A stretch of DNA of 64,000 nucleotides, from the NCBI GenBank assembly GCA_938092135.1, contig CALLJL010000010.1, positions 1-64,000 of the forward strand, written 5' to 3'. The position numbers and the translations under genes were made by a program. The notes under the pieces were generated by a model. It searched no databases. It was not told the origin of the DNA and saw only the letters and a list, made by a program, of their open reading frames with translations. Origin of the DNA: an uncultured bacterium (GTDB taxonomy: Bacteria > Acidobacteriota > Aminicenantia > Aminicenantales > CALLJL01). Of the stretch, positions 26,850-35,953 are shown piece after piece. Numbering within the stretch: position 1 is the stretch's first letter; each line of letters opens with the position of its first letter.

Positions 26850-27338
26850 ATGCGCTTTTTGGTTGATTGTATGCTCGGTAAGCTGGCCAAGTGGCTAAAA
26901 ATCCTTGGCTTTGATACCCTTTATTTTTCCAAGGCTAACGATGACCAGCTCTTCGAGATTGCCCGGCGACAGAGGCGTTTTCTTTTAACCCGCGACCATT
27001 CTTTGTTAAATAGACTCGGTAGCCAGAGAGCTCTTTTCATTGAAAGTGAAGATTGGAGAGAACAAATCCGCCAGGTTATAGTGAGTTTAAATCTTACTCC
27101 AAAAATTGCTCCTTTCAGTCGCTGTCTTAACTGTAATATTAAATTAAAAAGATTGAGTCGGGTCAATGCCCGCAACCTTGTTTCCCCTTATGTTTATGAG
27201 CGAGCCCGGCGCTTTGCCTTTTGTCCCCAGTGCGGTCGTGTTTTCTGGCAGGGGACTCACTTCAAGGCTATGGAAGAGGAGCTATCTTCTCTCTTCCAAA
27301 AAGTGAATGAGAAGAATCACACCAATTTATCAGGCTAA
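26850..27338 (+). CDS. Mut7-C RNase domain protein with zinc ribbon
   Basis: Predicted small ribonuclease of the Mut7-C (DUF82) family with a PIN-like fold: MRFLVDCMLGKLAKWLKILGFDT at the start supplies the acidic Asp, and LLTRDHSLL (about 45-53) the second. Two CxxC pairs, RCLNCNIK (about 90-97) and FCPQCGRVFW (about 124-133), make the zinc ribbon. Length 162. ATG 26850 lies only 12 bases after the tRNA CCA end, with no Shine-Dalgarno site. If transcribed together, tRNA processing would leave an almost leaderless mRNA. Biological substrate unknown. Confidence 0.85.
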   Translation: MRFLVDCMLGKLAKWLKILGFDTLYFSKANDDQLFEIARRQRRFLLTRDHSLLNRLGSQRALFIESEDWREQIRQVIVSLNLTPKIAPFSRCLNCNIKLKRLSRVNARNLVSPYVYERARRFAFCPQCGRVFWQGTHFKAMEEELSSLFQKVNEKNHTNLSG

Positions 27339-27407
27339 AGTGAACTGAGGAAATTAGAGGAAACTTTTAGCTAGATAATAAGTAAATTTTTAAAAAGGAG
27401 AAAGGGA

Positions 27408-27734
27408 ATGATCATTGCGACCACACCTTACCTTGAAGGTAAGAGGATAACCAAATACCTGGGCATAGTTAGCGGTGAGGCAATTTTGGGCGCTAATCTT
27501 TTTAAGGATATTTTTGCGGGCATCAGGGATATTGTGGGGGGACGATCGGCCGCTTATGAAAAAGAGTTAAAGAAAGCCAAAGAGATTGCCCTTAATGAAA
27601 TGGCTGAAAAGGCTCTTTTCCTTGGAGCCAATGCGGTTATAGGCGTAGATCTTGATTATGAAACCATAAATTTAGGCAGTGGCAATATGCTCATGGTCAG
27701 TGCCAGTGGCACAGCCGTTTATTCTGAGGAGTGA
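27408..27734 (+). CDS. YbjQ/UPF0145 family protein
   Basis: 108-residue heavy-metal-binding-like protein of the YbjQ family, which forms small oligomeric alpha/beta folds. Characteristic pieces are the start [20 protein letters not shown], the middle [14 protein letters not shown] (about 48-61), the [19 protein letters not shown] stretch and the final [18 protein letters not shown] lies before ATG 27408. The next gene starts 6 bases after this stop, so the two are an operon. Function in the family is not established. Confidence 0.9.
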   Translation: MIIATTPYLEGKRITKYLGIVSGEAILGANLFKDIFAGIRDIVGGRSAAYEKELKKAKEIALNEMAEKALFLGANAVIGVDLDYETINLGSGNMLMVSASGTAVYSEE

Positions 27735-27740
27735 ATTAAA

Positions 27741-28103
27741 ATGGACAGAAAGAATCAGGTTGATCTTGTCGGCTGGCTGTGGATTGTGGCTGGCCTCCTC
27801 AGTTTGTTTATCCTATTTATGGCTCTTTTAATTTTTCTCGGTGTTTCTTTTATTCCCGAAGTGGGGGAGTCGGTTCGTTTCATCCTAAGAATTATGGCCT
27901 TGGGATCTTGGATTCTGGCTGCTCTGCTTTCTTTGCCTCAAATTGTTGCTGGATTGGGCATTTTAAAACGACAGGAATGGGCTCGTATTTTAGGCATTGT
28001 TCTTTCTATTTTAGCGCTCTTTCGTTTTCCTTTGGGAACAGCCCTTGGAATTTTTTCCCTTTATGTTCTCACCCATAGGGAAACAACTTCTCTTTTTCAT
28101 TAA
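27741..28103 (+). CDS. Small integral membrane protein, unknown function
   Basis: 120 residues with an N-terminal helix (about 9-35), a second (about 48-72) and a third (about 83-112), joined by a short basic loop LKRQEWARI. The GLGILKRQEWARILGIVLSIL and PLGTALGIFSLYVL pattern resembles hypothetical membrane proteins in Acidobacteriota-like genomes. It follows the YbjQ gene by 6 bases and is likely translated from the same transcript. No catalytic motif seen. Confidence 0.75.
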   Translation: MDRKNQVDLVGWLWIVAGLLSLFILFMALLIFLGVSFIPEVGESVRFILRIMALGSWILAALLSLPQIVAGLGILKRQEWARILGIVLSILALFRFPLGTALGIFSLYVLTHRETTSLFH

Positions 28104-28130
28104 AGAAAAGAAAGCTTATTAAGTTAGAAA

Positions 28131-28149
28131 TCATGAATTTTATTCATGA
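28131..28149. terminator. Possible bidirectional terminator between convergent genes
   Basis: TCATGAAT and ATTCATGA form a perfect 8-bp stem with a TTT loop. It lies between the stops of the plus-strand membrane protein and the minus-strand GGDEF gene. The stem is AT-rich and the following T tract on the minus strand is short, so strength is doubtful. Confidence 0.4.
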
Positions 28150-28178
28150 ATAAAGATGACTGGAAAAAGCGGGTCAAT

Positions 28179-29477
28179 CTATTTCGAAGATTTACTGAGA
28201 CTAGAATAAAAGAAGAAGCAATTGCGACCCTTATCTTTGGCTGCGTAGAGAGCTAAATCAGCGTTGGTAATTAGGGAATCACGGTCATTACCATCCTCAG
28301 GAAAAAGGGCGATGCCAATACTTACGGTTATAAAAATGGGCAGACCGTTAATTTCAAAGGGCGAGCTTATCACTTCAAGAATCCTTTTAGCTATTTGGGA
28401 GGCATCAGAAGGAGTTTGTATTTCAGGCAGAAGGAGGACAAATTCGTCGCCACCGAAGCGGGCTACTGTATCGCTTGAACGGATGGCCACTTGAAGTCTA
28501 TGGCCTACTTCTTTAAGGAGAAGATCACCGACAGAATGTCCATAGGTATCGTTGATTTTTTTAAAATTATCAAGATCGAGCATGAGAATCGCCAGAAGAT
28601 GTCCATGACGGCGGGCCTGGGAAAGGGCCAAATTGAGCCGATCAAAAAAGAGAATCCGATTGGGTAACTGGGTCAAAGGATCATGAATTGCCAAAAGGCG
28701 CAATTGTTCCTCATGCTGTCGACGTTCAGTAATATCATGGAGAAGAATAACCAGACCAGCCGCAGCTCCATTCTCATCATGGATAATTGAAGCTTTAATT
28801 TCGATGGGCGTTTTCTTTTGGGGACTAATTATCCATAAATTAGGAATATTCTTGGGAAAACCGCCATGCTCAATTATTTCCTGAGGAGAAAGGGAAAAGG
28901 AAAATTCTTTATCGCCATCGTAGAGCAAGATTATATCTTCCACCCGACGACTAACACCACTCTGCGGTTTCCATCCAGTTAAAGCTAAAGCCACAGGATT
29001 CATAAAAGTAACGACGCCGTGAGCATCAGTGACAATTACCCCATCAGCAATGCCTTCGAGAATTGCTGAAAGCCACTCCTCTTTTTCTCGCAACTTCATT
29101 TCAATTTGGTGCTTATAAAGGGCCATTTCAATAGCGATTAAAAGTTCTTTTTGCTCCACGGGTTTATGAATAAAAGCTAAGGGATTGGTAATTTTAGCCC
29201 TTTGAAAGGTGGCTTCATCGGTATGAGCCGTCACGAAAATGATGGGCAGATGGTGATGGCGGCGAATTTCCTGGGCGGCCTTAATTCCATCAATTTTTCC
29301 CTGAAGGACAATGTCCATGATGATAAGATCAGGGCGCCTTGTCTTAATTAAGTTAAAAGCTTCCTCTCCAGTTGAACATATGCCAACCACGCGGTAGCCA
29401 AGATTGCGGAGCATTGATTCAAGATCACGAGCGACCAGCCCTTCATCCTCAACAATGAGGATTCTTGGCTTTTCCAT
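28179..29477 (-). CDS. Response regulator with PAS and GGDEF domains (diguanylate cyclase)
   Basis: Phosphorylation-controlled cyclase making c-di-GMP. Receiver domain at 1-120 with Asp55 in LIIMD as phosphoacceptor and Lys105 in HKP. PAS domain at about 132-250. GGDEF domain at about 265-425 with an intact active site FGGDEF (342-346) and an inhibitory I-site RSSD (333-336) five residues upstream, so product feedback is expected. Length 432. The kinase gene upstream ends three bases before this ATG, and the kinase stop lies inside the GGAATAA ribosome site, so translation is probably coupled. A functional pair with that kinase is a strong inference. Confidence 0.95.
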   Translation of the reverse strand: MEKPRILIVEDEGLVARDLESMLRNLGYRVVGICSTGEEAFNLIKTRRPDLIIMDIVLQGKIDGIKAAQEIRRHHHLPIIFVTAHTDEATFQRAKITNPLAFIHKPVEQKELLIAIEMALYKHQIEMKLREKEEWLSAILEGIADGVIVTDAHGVVTFMNPVALALTGWKPQSGVSRRVEDIILLYDGDKEFSFSLSPQEIIEHGGFPKNIPNLWIISPQKKTPIEIKASIIHDENGAAAGLVILLHDITERRQHEEQLRLLAIHDPLTQLPNRILFFDRLNLALSQARRHGHLLAILMLDLDNFKKINDTYGHSVGDLLLKEVGHRLQVAIRSSDTVARFGGDEFVLLLPEIQTPSDASQIAKRILEVISSPFEINGLPIFITVSIGIALFPEDGNDRDSLITNADLALYAAKDKGRNCFFFYSSLSKSSK

Positions 29478-29480
29478 CGT

Positions 29481-31265
29481 TTATTCCTTGGAAAAAGATT
29501 GTTCTTTAAAACTAATCTGAAATTCTGTTCCGCCATTTACTTTTACCTCAAGCTGACCGCCTATCTGATTGACTAGAATTGTCACAATTTCTAAACCTAG
29601 AGTGGCGGGTTCTTTGAGATTAATATTAGGGGGTAAACCACGGCCATTATCTTTTACTCTTAAGAGGTACTCGCCATTTTCTTTTTGATTTAAACTAACA
29701 ATAATTTCTCCCTTTTCATTAGGGGGGAAGGCATGCTTTAGAGCATTAGTTATGAGTTCGTTAACCATCAGGCCACAGGGGATAGCTGTATTTAGATTAA
29801 GAAAGGTTTTTTCGGCTTCAACTCTTATCTTGATCATATGGGCATCAACTTGATAGGCGCGGAAAAGATGGGCGGCCAAACTCCTTAGATAGCTTGAGAA
29901 TTCGATCTGGCTCAGGTCTTCTTGCTGATAAAATTGATCATGAATTAATGACATTGAGCGAATGCGCTCTTGACATTCTTTGAAAGCCTCACGAGCCATC
30001 GAATCGTCCAATTTTTGAGCCTGCAGGCTGAGAAGTGAAGAAATAACTTGCATGTTATTTTTAACTCGATGATGGATTTCCCTTAAAAGAACTTCTTTTT
30101 CTTCAAGGAGGGAACGAAGCTCAACCTCGACTTTTTTTCTTTCAGTAATATCGCGGCTAATACCTACAAGGCCAGTTATTGATCCGTCGGCGGCTAAAAC
30201 GGGCGATTTGATTGTTTCAAAAATTATTTTTTTCTTTCCCGATTGCCAGATTTCCTCTCTGATTATTATTTTCCGGTTGGCCAATATCTCTTCGTCACTT
30301 TGACTGCATTGGGCGGCTAGGTCAGCTGGTAAAACCTCCTCGTCGCGATGACCTAAAATTTCCGACTTTTTTATCCCCAGGGTTTGCTCAAAGGCACGAT
30401 TAATTATCAAATATTTTCTCTCATTATCTTTAAAATAAATTAAATCAGGAGCGGCATCAATCAAAGATTCGAGACGGGCCTGGCTTTCCATCAAAGCCCT
30501 TTCGGTTTCTTTTAATTGGGTAATATCTTGAACATGACCCTCGAAGTAAAGAATATTTCCGTTCTTATCTCGCACAGCGCGGGCATTTTCAAGAAGCCAG
30601 GTGGTCTGACCGTCGGGCCGGCGAACCTGAAAGACGAATCCTTTAACCTGGCCCGTTTCTTTCATTAATTTTGTATATTCCTCTCTCTTTTCTGGGTCAA
30701 CATAAGAAATTTTAGCTAATGGCTGAGGAGCTTTAATTAGGTCTAACGGTGATTGATAGCCAAGAATTCGGGCCATGGCTTGATTGGCCTTTAAAAAGCG
30801 GCCATCTGGAGTTGATTGAAAAAAGCCTTCGACCGCTTCATTAATAATTCTTCGATAATAGGTTTCTCTTTCTTTAAAAAGCAATTCGAGATTTTTTTCT
30901 TGGGTTACATTCTGGAGGAAACCGGTAATACGGGTAATTCTTTTTCCTTTTTTATTGAACTGGGGATGGCCAAAGGCTCTTATCCAGATTTTTTTATTTT
31001 TAGCTTCGAGATAACAAAAATCGCTAATGGCTGATTTTCCTTGAAGTAATTTGGTCCACCAGGCTTTAAATTGTCGGCGACTGCGGGGGTGAAGAGAAGT
31101 AGGTGGCTCAGGGGGGAAAGAGCGGGAGAAAAAGCCTAATTTTTCCATAAGACTTTCTTGGCCCCATTCTCTTTTAGCCCGTCCCTTCGAAGAGATGACG
31201 ATAGAAAAATGTCTTTCTGGAGCTATTAATTTTAAATTTAAAAAAGAGATTTTTGTTTCGTCCAT
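29481..31265 (-). CDS. PAS sensor histidine kinase, HisKA_2 type
   Basis: Sensor kinase without obvious membrane helices, so probably cytoplasmic. Three PAS/PAC units lie at about 40-125, 138-250 and 265-376. The HisKA_2 dimerisation domain follows with the phospho-His in REIHHRVKNNMQVI (His398 or His399), then an HATPase domain with NELITNALKHAF and DNGRGLP. This HWE/HisKA_2 class often partners with stand-alone regulators. ATG 31265 follows TAGGAAAAAG; an upstream in-frame TTG at 31301 would place a run of eight G inside the gene, so I prefer 31265 (594 aa). It is followed by the receiver-PAS-GGDEF gene. Confidence 0.93.
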   Translation of the reverse strand: MDETKISFLNLKLIAPERHFSIVISSKGRAKREWGQESLMEKLGFFSRSFPPEPPTSLHPRSRRQFKAWWTKLLQGKSAISDFCYLEAKNKKIWIRAFGHPQFNKKGKRITRITGFLQNVTQEKNLELLFKERETYYRRIINEAVEGFFQSTPDGRFLKANQAMARILGYQSPLDLIKAPQPLAKISYVDPEKREEYTKLMKETGQVKGFVFQVRRPDGQTTWLLENARAVRDKNGNILYFEGHVQDITQLKETERALMESQARLESLIDAAPDLIYFKDNERKYLIINRAFEQTLGIKKSEILGHRDEEVLPADLAAQCSQSDEEILANRKIIIREEIWQSGKKKIIFETIKSPVLAADGSITGLVGISRDITERKKVEVELRSLLEEKEVLLREIHHRVKNNMQVISSLLSLQAQKLDDSMAREAFKECQERIRSMSLIHDQFYQQEDLSQIEFSSYLRSLAAHLFRAYQVDAHMIKIRVEAEKTFLNLNTAIPCGLMVNELITNALKHAFPPNEKGEIIVSLNQKENGEYLLRVKDNGRGLPPNINLKEPATLGLEIVTILVNQIGGQLEVKVNGGTEFQISFKEQSFSKE

Positions 31266-31591
31266 CTTTTTCCTAAAGGTAGATTCCCCCCCCTTTATCA
31301 AAATTTTCTTCTTGAAATCGTAATTTTGTTATTTTTTCTTTGCTCCTTTTAGATTAATCCGGCGTTATCGCCATTTAACTCAAATTTAATTTAAAAAGAT
31401 ACGTCTGGACGATCAATCGCCGTAAGGGGTGAAAGCCGGGGGGATTTTTAAGATAGGATAAAGTTATTCCTATGCTCGCTCTAAAGTATTTTCTGATAGC
31501 TCCTTGTTTTAAGAGATTTATTTTAAGTTATTTTATGGGGATGGTTAGCGGGCCAATTGGCCAGAGATCATATTTTTTATATTATTAAGAG
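31266..31591. other. Divergent intergenic region upstream of the kinase and YgiQ genes
   Basis: About 325 bases. It holds a run of eight C at 31286-31293 and repeat copy B at 31362-31393, which includes the short palindrome GGCGTTATCGCC. Promoters for both directions must lie here, but none is clear. The sequence GGGGTGAAAGCCGGGG (about 31426-31441) was checked against FMN and cobalamin riboswitches and does not fit. Confidence 0.5.
31362..31393. repeat. Intergenic repeat element, copy B
   Basis: GCGTTATCG, CCAT, then TTAACTCAAATTTAATTTA. It is the partner of copy A at 1181-1208. The GCG and CGC around TTAT make a small hairpin in this copy only. Confidence 0.5.
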
Positions 31592-33217
31592 ATGTCGCTA
31601 ATTATCGAAGCTCGCGGGAGAAATTACCCTCCCCATAAGATTTGCGATTTCATTTTGATAAGCGGTGAACCCTATGCCGACCATCCCCTTTCAGGAGTAG
31701 GCCTAATTGCTCGGGTCCTAGCTAGTCAGGGCTGGCGGGTTGGAGTGATTGGCCGGCCAAACTGGCGCAGGCCTGAGGAATTTCAGCGACTTGGACGTCC
31801 AAGACTTGCCTTTGGCATAACTTCTGGTTCCATGGATAGTTTATTACGCAATTATACAGCTTTGAAAAGAGCCAGGGCCCGAGATCCCCATTCCCGTTAT
31901 TATTCGGGTATTCCTGATCGGGCTGTCATAGTTTATTCTAATATTCTCCGTCATCTATTTCCTGGCGTTCCCCTAATTATTGGTGGGGTGGAGGCCTCGT
32001 TGAGGCGACTCGCCCATTATGATTACTGGGAAAATAGAATTCGCCGGAGCATTCTTCTTGATTCGCGGGCTGATATCCTGGTTTATGGTCCTGGTGAGAT
32101 GCAGATTCTTGAGATCGCTCGTCGGCTGGAAGAGAAAAGGGAACTTGAGGGAATTGCCGGAACCTGTATTTTAAGCCGAAAGGTTCCAGAGGGTTTCACC
32201 CTTTTACCTTCCTTTGAACAGGTTCAGGAAGATAAAGAGGCTTTTCTGGCCATGCAGAGACTGATTTCGATAAGGCAAGGCTTAGCTCAACAGCATGGCA
32301 ATTTATATGTTTTGCAATTTCCTTTTCCCGATTATCGCCCTGAATTTCTTGATTGGATTTATAGTCTTCCCTTTAGTCGCACGATTCCGCCTGATTTTCC
32401 TGAACTCAAGTTGGCCCAGTTCTCCATTGTTTCTCACCGGGGCTGTATCGGCCAATGTTCGTTCTGTGCTCTTTCTCTTCATCAGGGAGACCGAATTATT
32501 TCTCGTAGTGAAGAAGCTATTATTGAAGAAGTCGACAAACTCACCCATCATCCTGATTTTAAAGGAATTATTGACGATGTAGGCGGTCCGACGGCAAATA
32601 TGTATGGAATGGATTGCCCCTTTCCTTGCTCTCAAGGGGAGTGCCTTAAATGTCCTAAACTTGACCGCAGTCATTCCCGATTGATTGATCTTCTCCGTCG
32701 ACTCCGCGAAAGACCTGGAATTAAAAAAGTTTTTGTTCGCAGCGGTATTAGATTTGATCTAGCTATGGCCAGCCTGGAATATTTGGAAGAGCTTATTAAC
32801 TATCATCTTTCGGGTCGGCTAAAAATAGCTCCTGAACATATTTCTCCTCAAGTCCTACGCTTGATGAATAAGCCCACATATAATCTTGATGAATTTCGGA
32901 GACTCTTTGAGAAGATAAATAAAGGTAAAAAGCAATATTTAAAATGTTATTTCATGGTGGCTCATCCTGGAACGACCAAAAAGGAAGCTGCCGAGCTGGC
33001 TGATTATTTAAATAAATGGCGTGGCCATGGCCCTGACCCAGTCGAGGGAGTGCAGATTTTCACTCCCACTCCCATGACTCGCTCAACGTGTATGTATTAT
33101 ACCGGGAAAGATCCTCTCACTGGAGAAAAAGTCTATGTACCCCGCAGTTATAAAGAAAAAAAGGAGCAGAAGAGGATGCTTTTAGCCATCAGGCGCAGCG
33201 GCTCCAACCGCAATTAG
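31592..33217 (+). CDS. YgiQ-type radical SAM protein
   Basis: UPF0313/YgiQ family radical SAM protein of unknown substrate, 541 residues, shorter than the roughly 740-residue E. coli form because the C-terminal extension is missing. Family blocks are FILISGEPYADHPLSGVGLIA-like start (about 20-40), GGVEASLRRLAHYDYW (about 131-146), the cluster motif HRGCIGQCSFCAL (about 281-293) and KCYFMVAHPGTT. ATG 31592 has no strong ribosome site. The 3' end overlaps the convergent nrdJ gene by 29 bases. Confidence 0.9.
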   Translation: MSLIIEARGRNYPPHKICDFILISGEPYADHPLSGVGLIARVLASQGWRVGVIGRPNWRRPEEFQRLGRPRLAFGITSGSMDSLLRNYTALKRARARDPHSRYYSGIPDRAVIVYSNILRHLFPGVPLIIGGVEASLRRLAHYDYWENRIRRSILLDSRADILVYGPGEMQILEIARRLEEKRELEGIAGTCILSRKVPEGFTLLPSFEQVQEDKEAFLAMQRLISIRQGLAQQHGNLYVLQFPFPDYRPEFLDWIYSLPFSRTIPPDFPELKLAQFSIVSHRGCIGQCSFCALSLHQGDRIISRSEEAIIEEVDKLTHHPDFKGIIDDVGGPTANMYGMDCPFPCSQGECLKCPKLDRSHSRLIDLLRRLRERPGIKKVFVRSGIRFDLAMASLEYLEELINYHLSGRLKIAPEHISPQVLRLMNKPTYNLDEFRRLFEKINKGKKQYLKCYFMVAHPGTTKKEAAELADYLNKWRGHGPDPVEGVQIFTPTPMTRSTCMYYTGKDPLTGEKVYVPRSYKEKKEQKRMLLAIRRSGSNRN

Positions 33218-35276
33218 GACAGGTTGGACATTTTTCGTCCGGGAGAGTGGCTCCACAAACCCGACAGTAGGTAGCATAAATATCCCTTTCGTTGTTCTGA
33301 ACAGGACCAAGATGTCTTTCGAGGACCTTAGCAATGGCGTCAGGAATTGACTGGACTAAGCCTCCTTCCGTAAAAATGGGCTCTGAGCCACCAATCCCTT
33401 TAAGCTGGCTGATAACTTCCTTGGCATCAACTCCGCTCCGTAGGGCTAAGGAAATAAGACGACCAATGGCTTCAGCGTCGGCCATCGTGGAATAGCCGCT
33501 TTTACCGATGCTGGTGAAGACTTCGAAGGGACGCTGATTATAAAAGGAAATGGTGACATAGAGATTGCCAAAGCCAGTTTTGATTTTATCCGTAACCGAA
33601 GGAAGGGAGCTCGGTCTGTCCTTAGGATAGAGACGCCTTTCAGTTTCAGCACGGTAAAGGACTTGTTCAGCTCTTGAACCGTCGCGATAGATGGTAATGC
33701 CTTTGGTGCCTAATTCATAGGCCAGCAGATAGGCCTTTTCGACGTCTTCTACGCTGGCTTTATTAGGGAAATTGATAGTCTTGGAAACTGAGTTATCCAC
33801 ATATTTCTGGAAAACAGCCTGCATTTTAACATGAGCTTCAGGTGAAATATCGTGGGCCGTGACGAAATAATCGGGAAGAGGCTCATCGGGATGGGATTCC
33901 CTCCATTCCTGGTAAATAGGGTTGATATCCTTTAATTCGCCATCGAGAATTTTAGAAGTAAATTCGAAGGCAAAGATGGGTTCAATTGAAGAGGAGCAGC
34001 CGGCGATCCGGGAAATGGTGCCTGTCGGAGCAATCGTCAGAACAGTGGCATTGCGCATCTTCTTGCCCTTGTAAATGGAGAAATTGATGTTGGGAAAATT
34101 ACCCCGTTCTTCAGCCAGTCGAGCTGATTCACGCATTGCCCTTTTCCTCATGAAACTGATAATCTTCTCCGCCAGAAGCAGAGCTTCAGGTGAGTCATAG
34201 CGAATTTTCATTAGCAGTAAAAGATCGGCCCAGCCCATTACTCCAAGCCCGATTCTTCGATTTTCCTTAGTTATTTTTTCTATTTGGGGCAAAGGATAAC
34301 GATTAACCTCAATGACATTATCTAAGAAGCGAACAGCAATGGCGATTGTATCAGCTAGGCGCTCATAATCGAACTGGTCCTTCTTTTTTGGGTCAAAGAA
34401 ATGGGCTAAATTTATTGACCCGAGATTACAGGATTCATAATCATGTAAAGGCTGTTCGCCACAGGGATTTGTAGCTCTGATGGGGCCAAGAGCTCGGGTG
34501 GGGTTCAGAGCGTTAATCCGGTCAATAAAGATTAGCCCCGGGTCACCCACGGCCCACGCAGCTTCACAAATCATGGCGAAAATTTCTCGGGCTTTTTTCT
34601 GGCCAACGACTTTTTGTTTATAGGGATCGTAAATATCATAGGTAGTGTCGTTTTTTACGGCTTCCATGAAAAGGTCGGTGGCGGCCACGGAGAGATTAAA
34701 ATTATTGACGCTTCGGCCGTCAATTTTCATTCGGATAAACTCCTCAATATCAGGATGATCTACTCGGAGAATTCCCATGTTCGCGCCCCGGCGGGTTCCC
34801 CCCTGTTTGACTGCCTCAGTAGCCGCATCGATAACCCTGAGAAAGGAAACAGGACCAGAGGCAATTCCTTGGGTTTTCCGGACGAAGCTTCCCTTAGGAC
34901 GAAGACGGCTGAAGTCAAAGCCAGTTCCACCCCCTTCTTTATGAACCAAGGCTGCATTTTTAACGGTCTCAAAAATACTTTCTAGGGAATCCTCAATGGG
35001 CAGAACAAAACAGGCGCTGAGACACATATCCCGGCCGGCACCGGTGAGCGTCGGGCTGTTGGGCATAAAATCGCGGTTCATCATCACCTTGAAAAAAGTC
35101 TCGGCCCATTTTTCCTGGTCTTTTTTGGTTTTTTCAGCCGAGGCAATGTACCTGGCTACTCGCCAGAAAAGATCAGCCGGTTCCTTGTCGATTAATTCGC
35201 CTTTTTCATTTCGCATGAAATAACGCGCCTTGAGAATTTTAAGGGCATTTTCGGAAAATCCCTTCTCTTTTAACAT
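33189..35276 (-). CDS. nrdJ: Adenosylcobalamin-dependent ribonucleotide reductase (class II)
   Basis: Reduces ribonucleotides to deoxyribonucleotides using an adenosylcobalamin radical, without oxygen. The 695-residue protein carries the RNR catalytic barrel: PNSPTLTGAG and LSACFVLP (first redox Cys), ALVHKEGGGTGFDFS, NPCGEQPL with the thiyl-radical Cys, NLGSINLAHF, and the phosphate-binding APTGTISRIAG. The C-terminal domain (about 545-650) and a final zinc-ribbon-like CRVCGATLPDEKCPTCPNCGW match the bacterial NrdJ form. GGAGGTAGTTCC precedes ATG 35276. I see no cobalamin riboswitch or clear NrdR boxes in the 380 bases upstream. It implies a B12-dependent, probably anaerobic DNA precursor supply. 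Confidence 0.95.
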   Translation of the reverse strand: MLKEKGFSENALKILKARYFMRNEKGELIDKEPADLFWRVARYIASAEKTKKDQEKWAETFFKVMMNRDFMPNSPTLTGAGRDMCLSACFVLPIEDSLESIFETVKNAALVHKEGGGTGFDFSRLRPKGSFVRKTQGIASGPVSFLRVIDAATEAVKQGGTRRGANMGILRVDHPDIEEFIRMKIDGRSVNNFNLSVAATDLFMEAVKNDTTYDIYDPYKQKVVGQKKAREIFAMICEAAWAVGDPGLIFIDRINALNPTRALGPIRATNPCGEQPLHDYESCNLGSINLAHFFDPKKKDQFDYERLADTIAIAVRFLDNVIEVNRYPLPQIEKITKENRRIGLGVMGWADLLLLMKIRYDSPEALLLAEKIISFMRKRAMRESARLAEERGNFPNINFSIYKGKKMRNATVLTIAPTGTISRIAGCSSSIEPIFAFEFTSKILDGELKDINPIYQEWRESHPDEPLPDYFVTAHDISPEAHVKMQAVFQKYVDNSVSKTINFPNKASVEDVEKAYLLAYELGTKGITIYRDGSRAEQVLYRAETERRLYPKDRPSSLPSVTDKIKTGFGNLYVTISFYNQRPFEVFTSIGKSGYSTMADAEAIGRLISLALRSGVDAKEVISQLKGIGGSEPIFTEGGLVQSIPDAIAKVLERHLGPVQNNERDIYATYCRVCGATLPDEKCPTCPNCGWSRCA

Positions 35277-35659
35277 GGAACTACCTCCTCTTTATTGACC
35301 AAAATGTTGTCAGAATAATATTTAATACCATAAAAAAGATGCGCTGAATTGAAAAATTCCTTCTTCTGAATCAGCCTTTTTTGATCCCTTTTTTTAGAAA
35401 ATTATACCTCATTTTCTTGCCTTAATTAAACCTGGGCGCAAAGAAGCTATGCTTCCTTTCAATCGAATTATATAACAAAAATTTTTTACTTCTAAATTAA
35501 TTATATAATATTTCATATAGATTGATTGGCAATAACATGGGCTTAAATGAAATCGTCATAAAATAAGTTCGCTTTTTCAATTCGCCAATAAAATTAGGGC
35601 GATAAAAAATCTCATTTTTTGAGTAAAACGGGAAAATATTAATTTATAAAATCCTTTGG
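35277..35659. other. AT-rich gap upstream of nrdJ, no gene seen
   Basis: About 380 bases, very AT-rich, between nrdJ and the thiamine-binding-like gene. It must contain the nrdJ promoter. No convincing RNA structure or conserved box was recognised. Confidence 0.45.
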
Positions 35660-35953
35660 TCAGCGTTTGCCAATAGCCTTGAGCTTAGAGGCTATAGTGG
35701 CCTCTTTATCGAGGCGGTGGTCTATTCTTAAGTCGATATGAATTCTTTTGACGCCCATTTTAACCAGAGTTTCATGGGCCTGTTTGATAACCTCAAAGAG
35801 GCGGTCAAGCGAAGGGGCTTCAATTGTTGTCGACATTCCACCAGTTTCGGAGTAGAGACCGGAATTCTCTATAACTCGCACCACTTCTTTAACAAAAGGG
35901 CTGACTGAAACTCCCTCGCTCGTGGGAAAGATGGCAAATTCAGCAATGATCAT
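35660..35953 (-). CDS. MTH1187-family thiamine-binding-like protein
   Basis: 97-residue protein of the DUF77/MTH1187 (YqgV) family, ferredoxin-like fold, usually a tetramer that binds thiamine-like ligands. Signature pieces are MIIAEFAIFPTSEG at the start, VSPFVKEVVRVIENSGL, GGMSTTIEA and KRIHIDLRIDHR. CAGGAGGAATGGA gives a strong ribosome site for ATG 35953. No thiamine genes are adjacent, so its ligand here is an assumption from family knowledge. Confidence 0.88.
   Translation of the reverse strand: MIIAEFAIFPTSEGVSVSPFVKEVVRVIENSGLYSETGGMSTTIEAPSLDRLFEVIKQAHETLVKMGVKRIHIDLRIDHRLDKEATIASKLKAIGKR

Noticed and set aside
31400-31450. GGGGTGAAAGCCGGGG-like segment as an FMN, cobalamin or c-di-GMP riboswitch
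   Set aside because: The flanking conserved blocks of these riboswitches are missing, and the downstream YgiQ-type gene is not a usual target.
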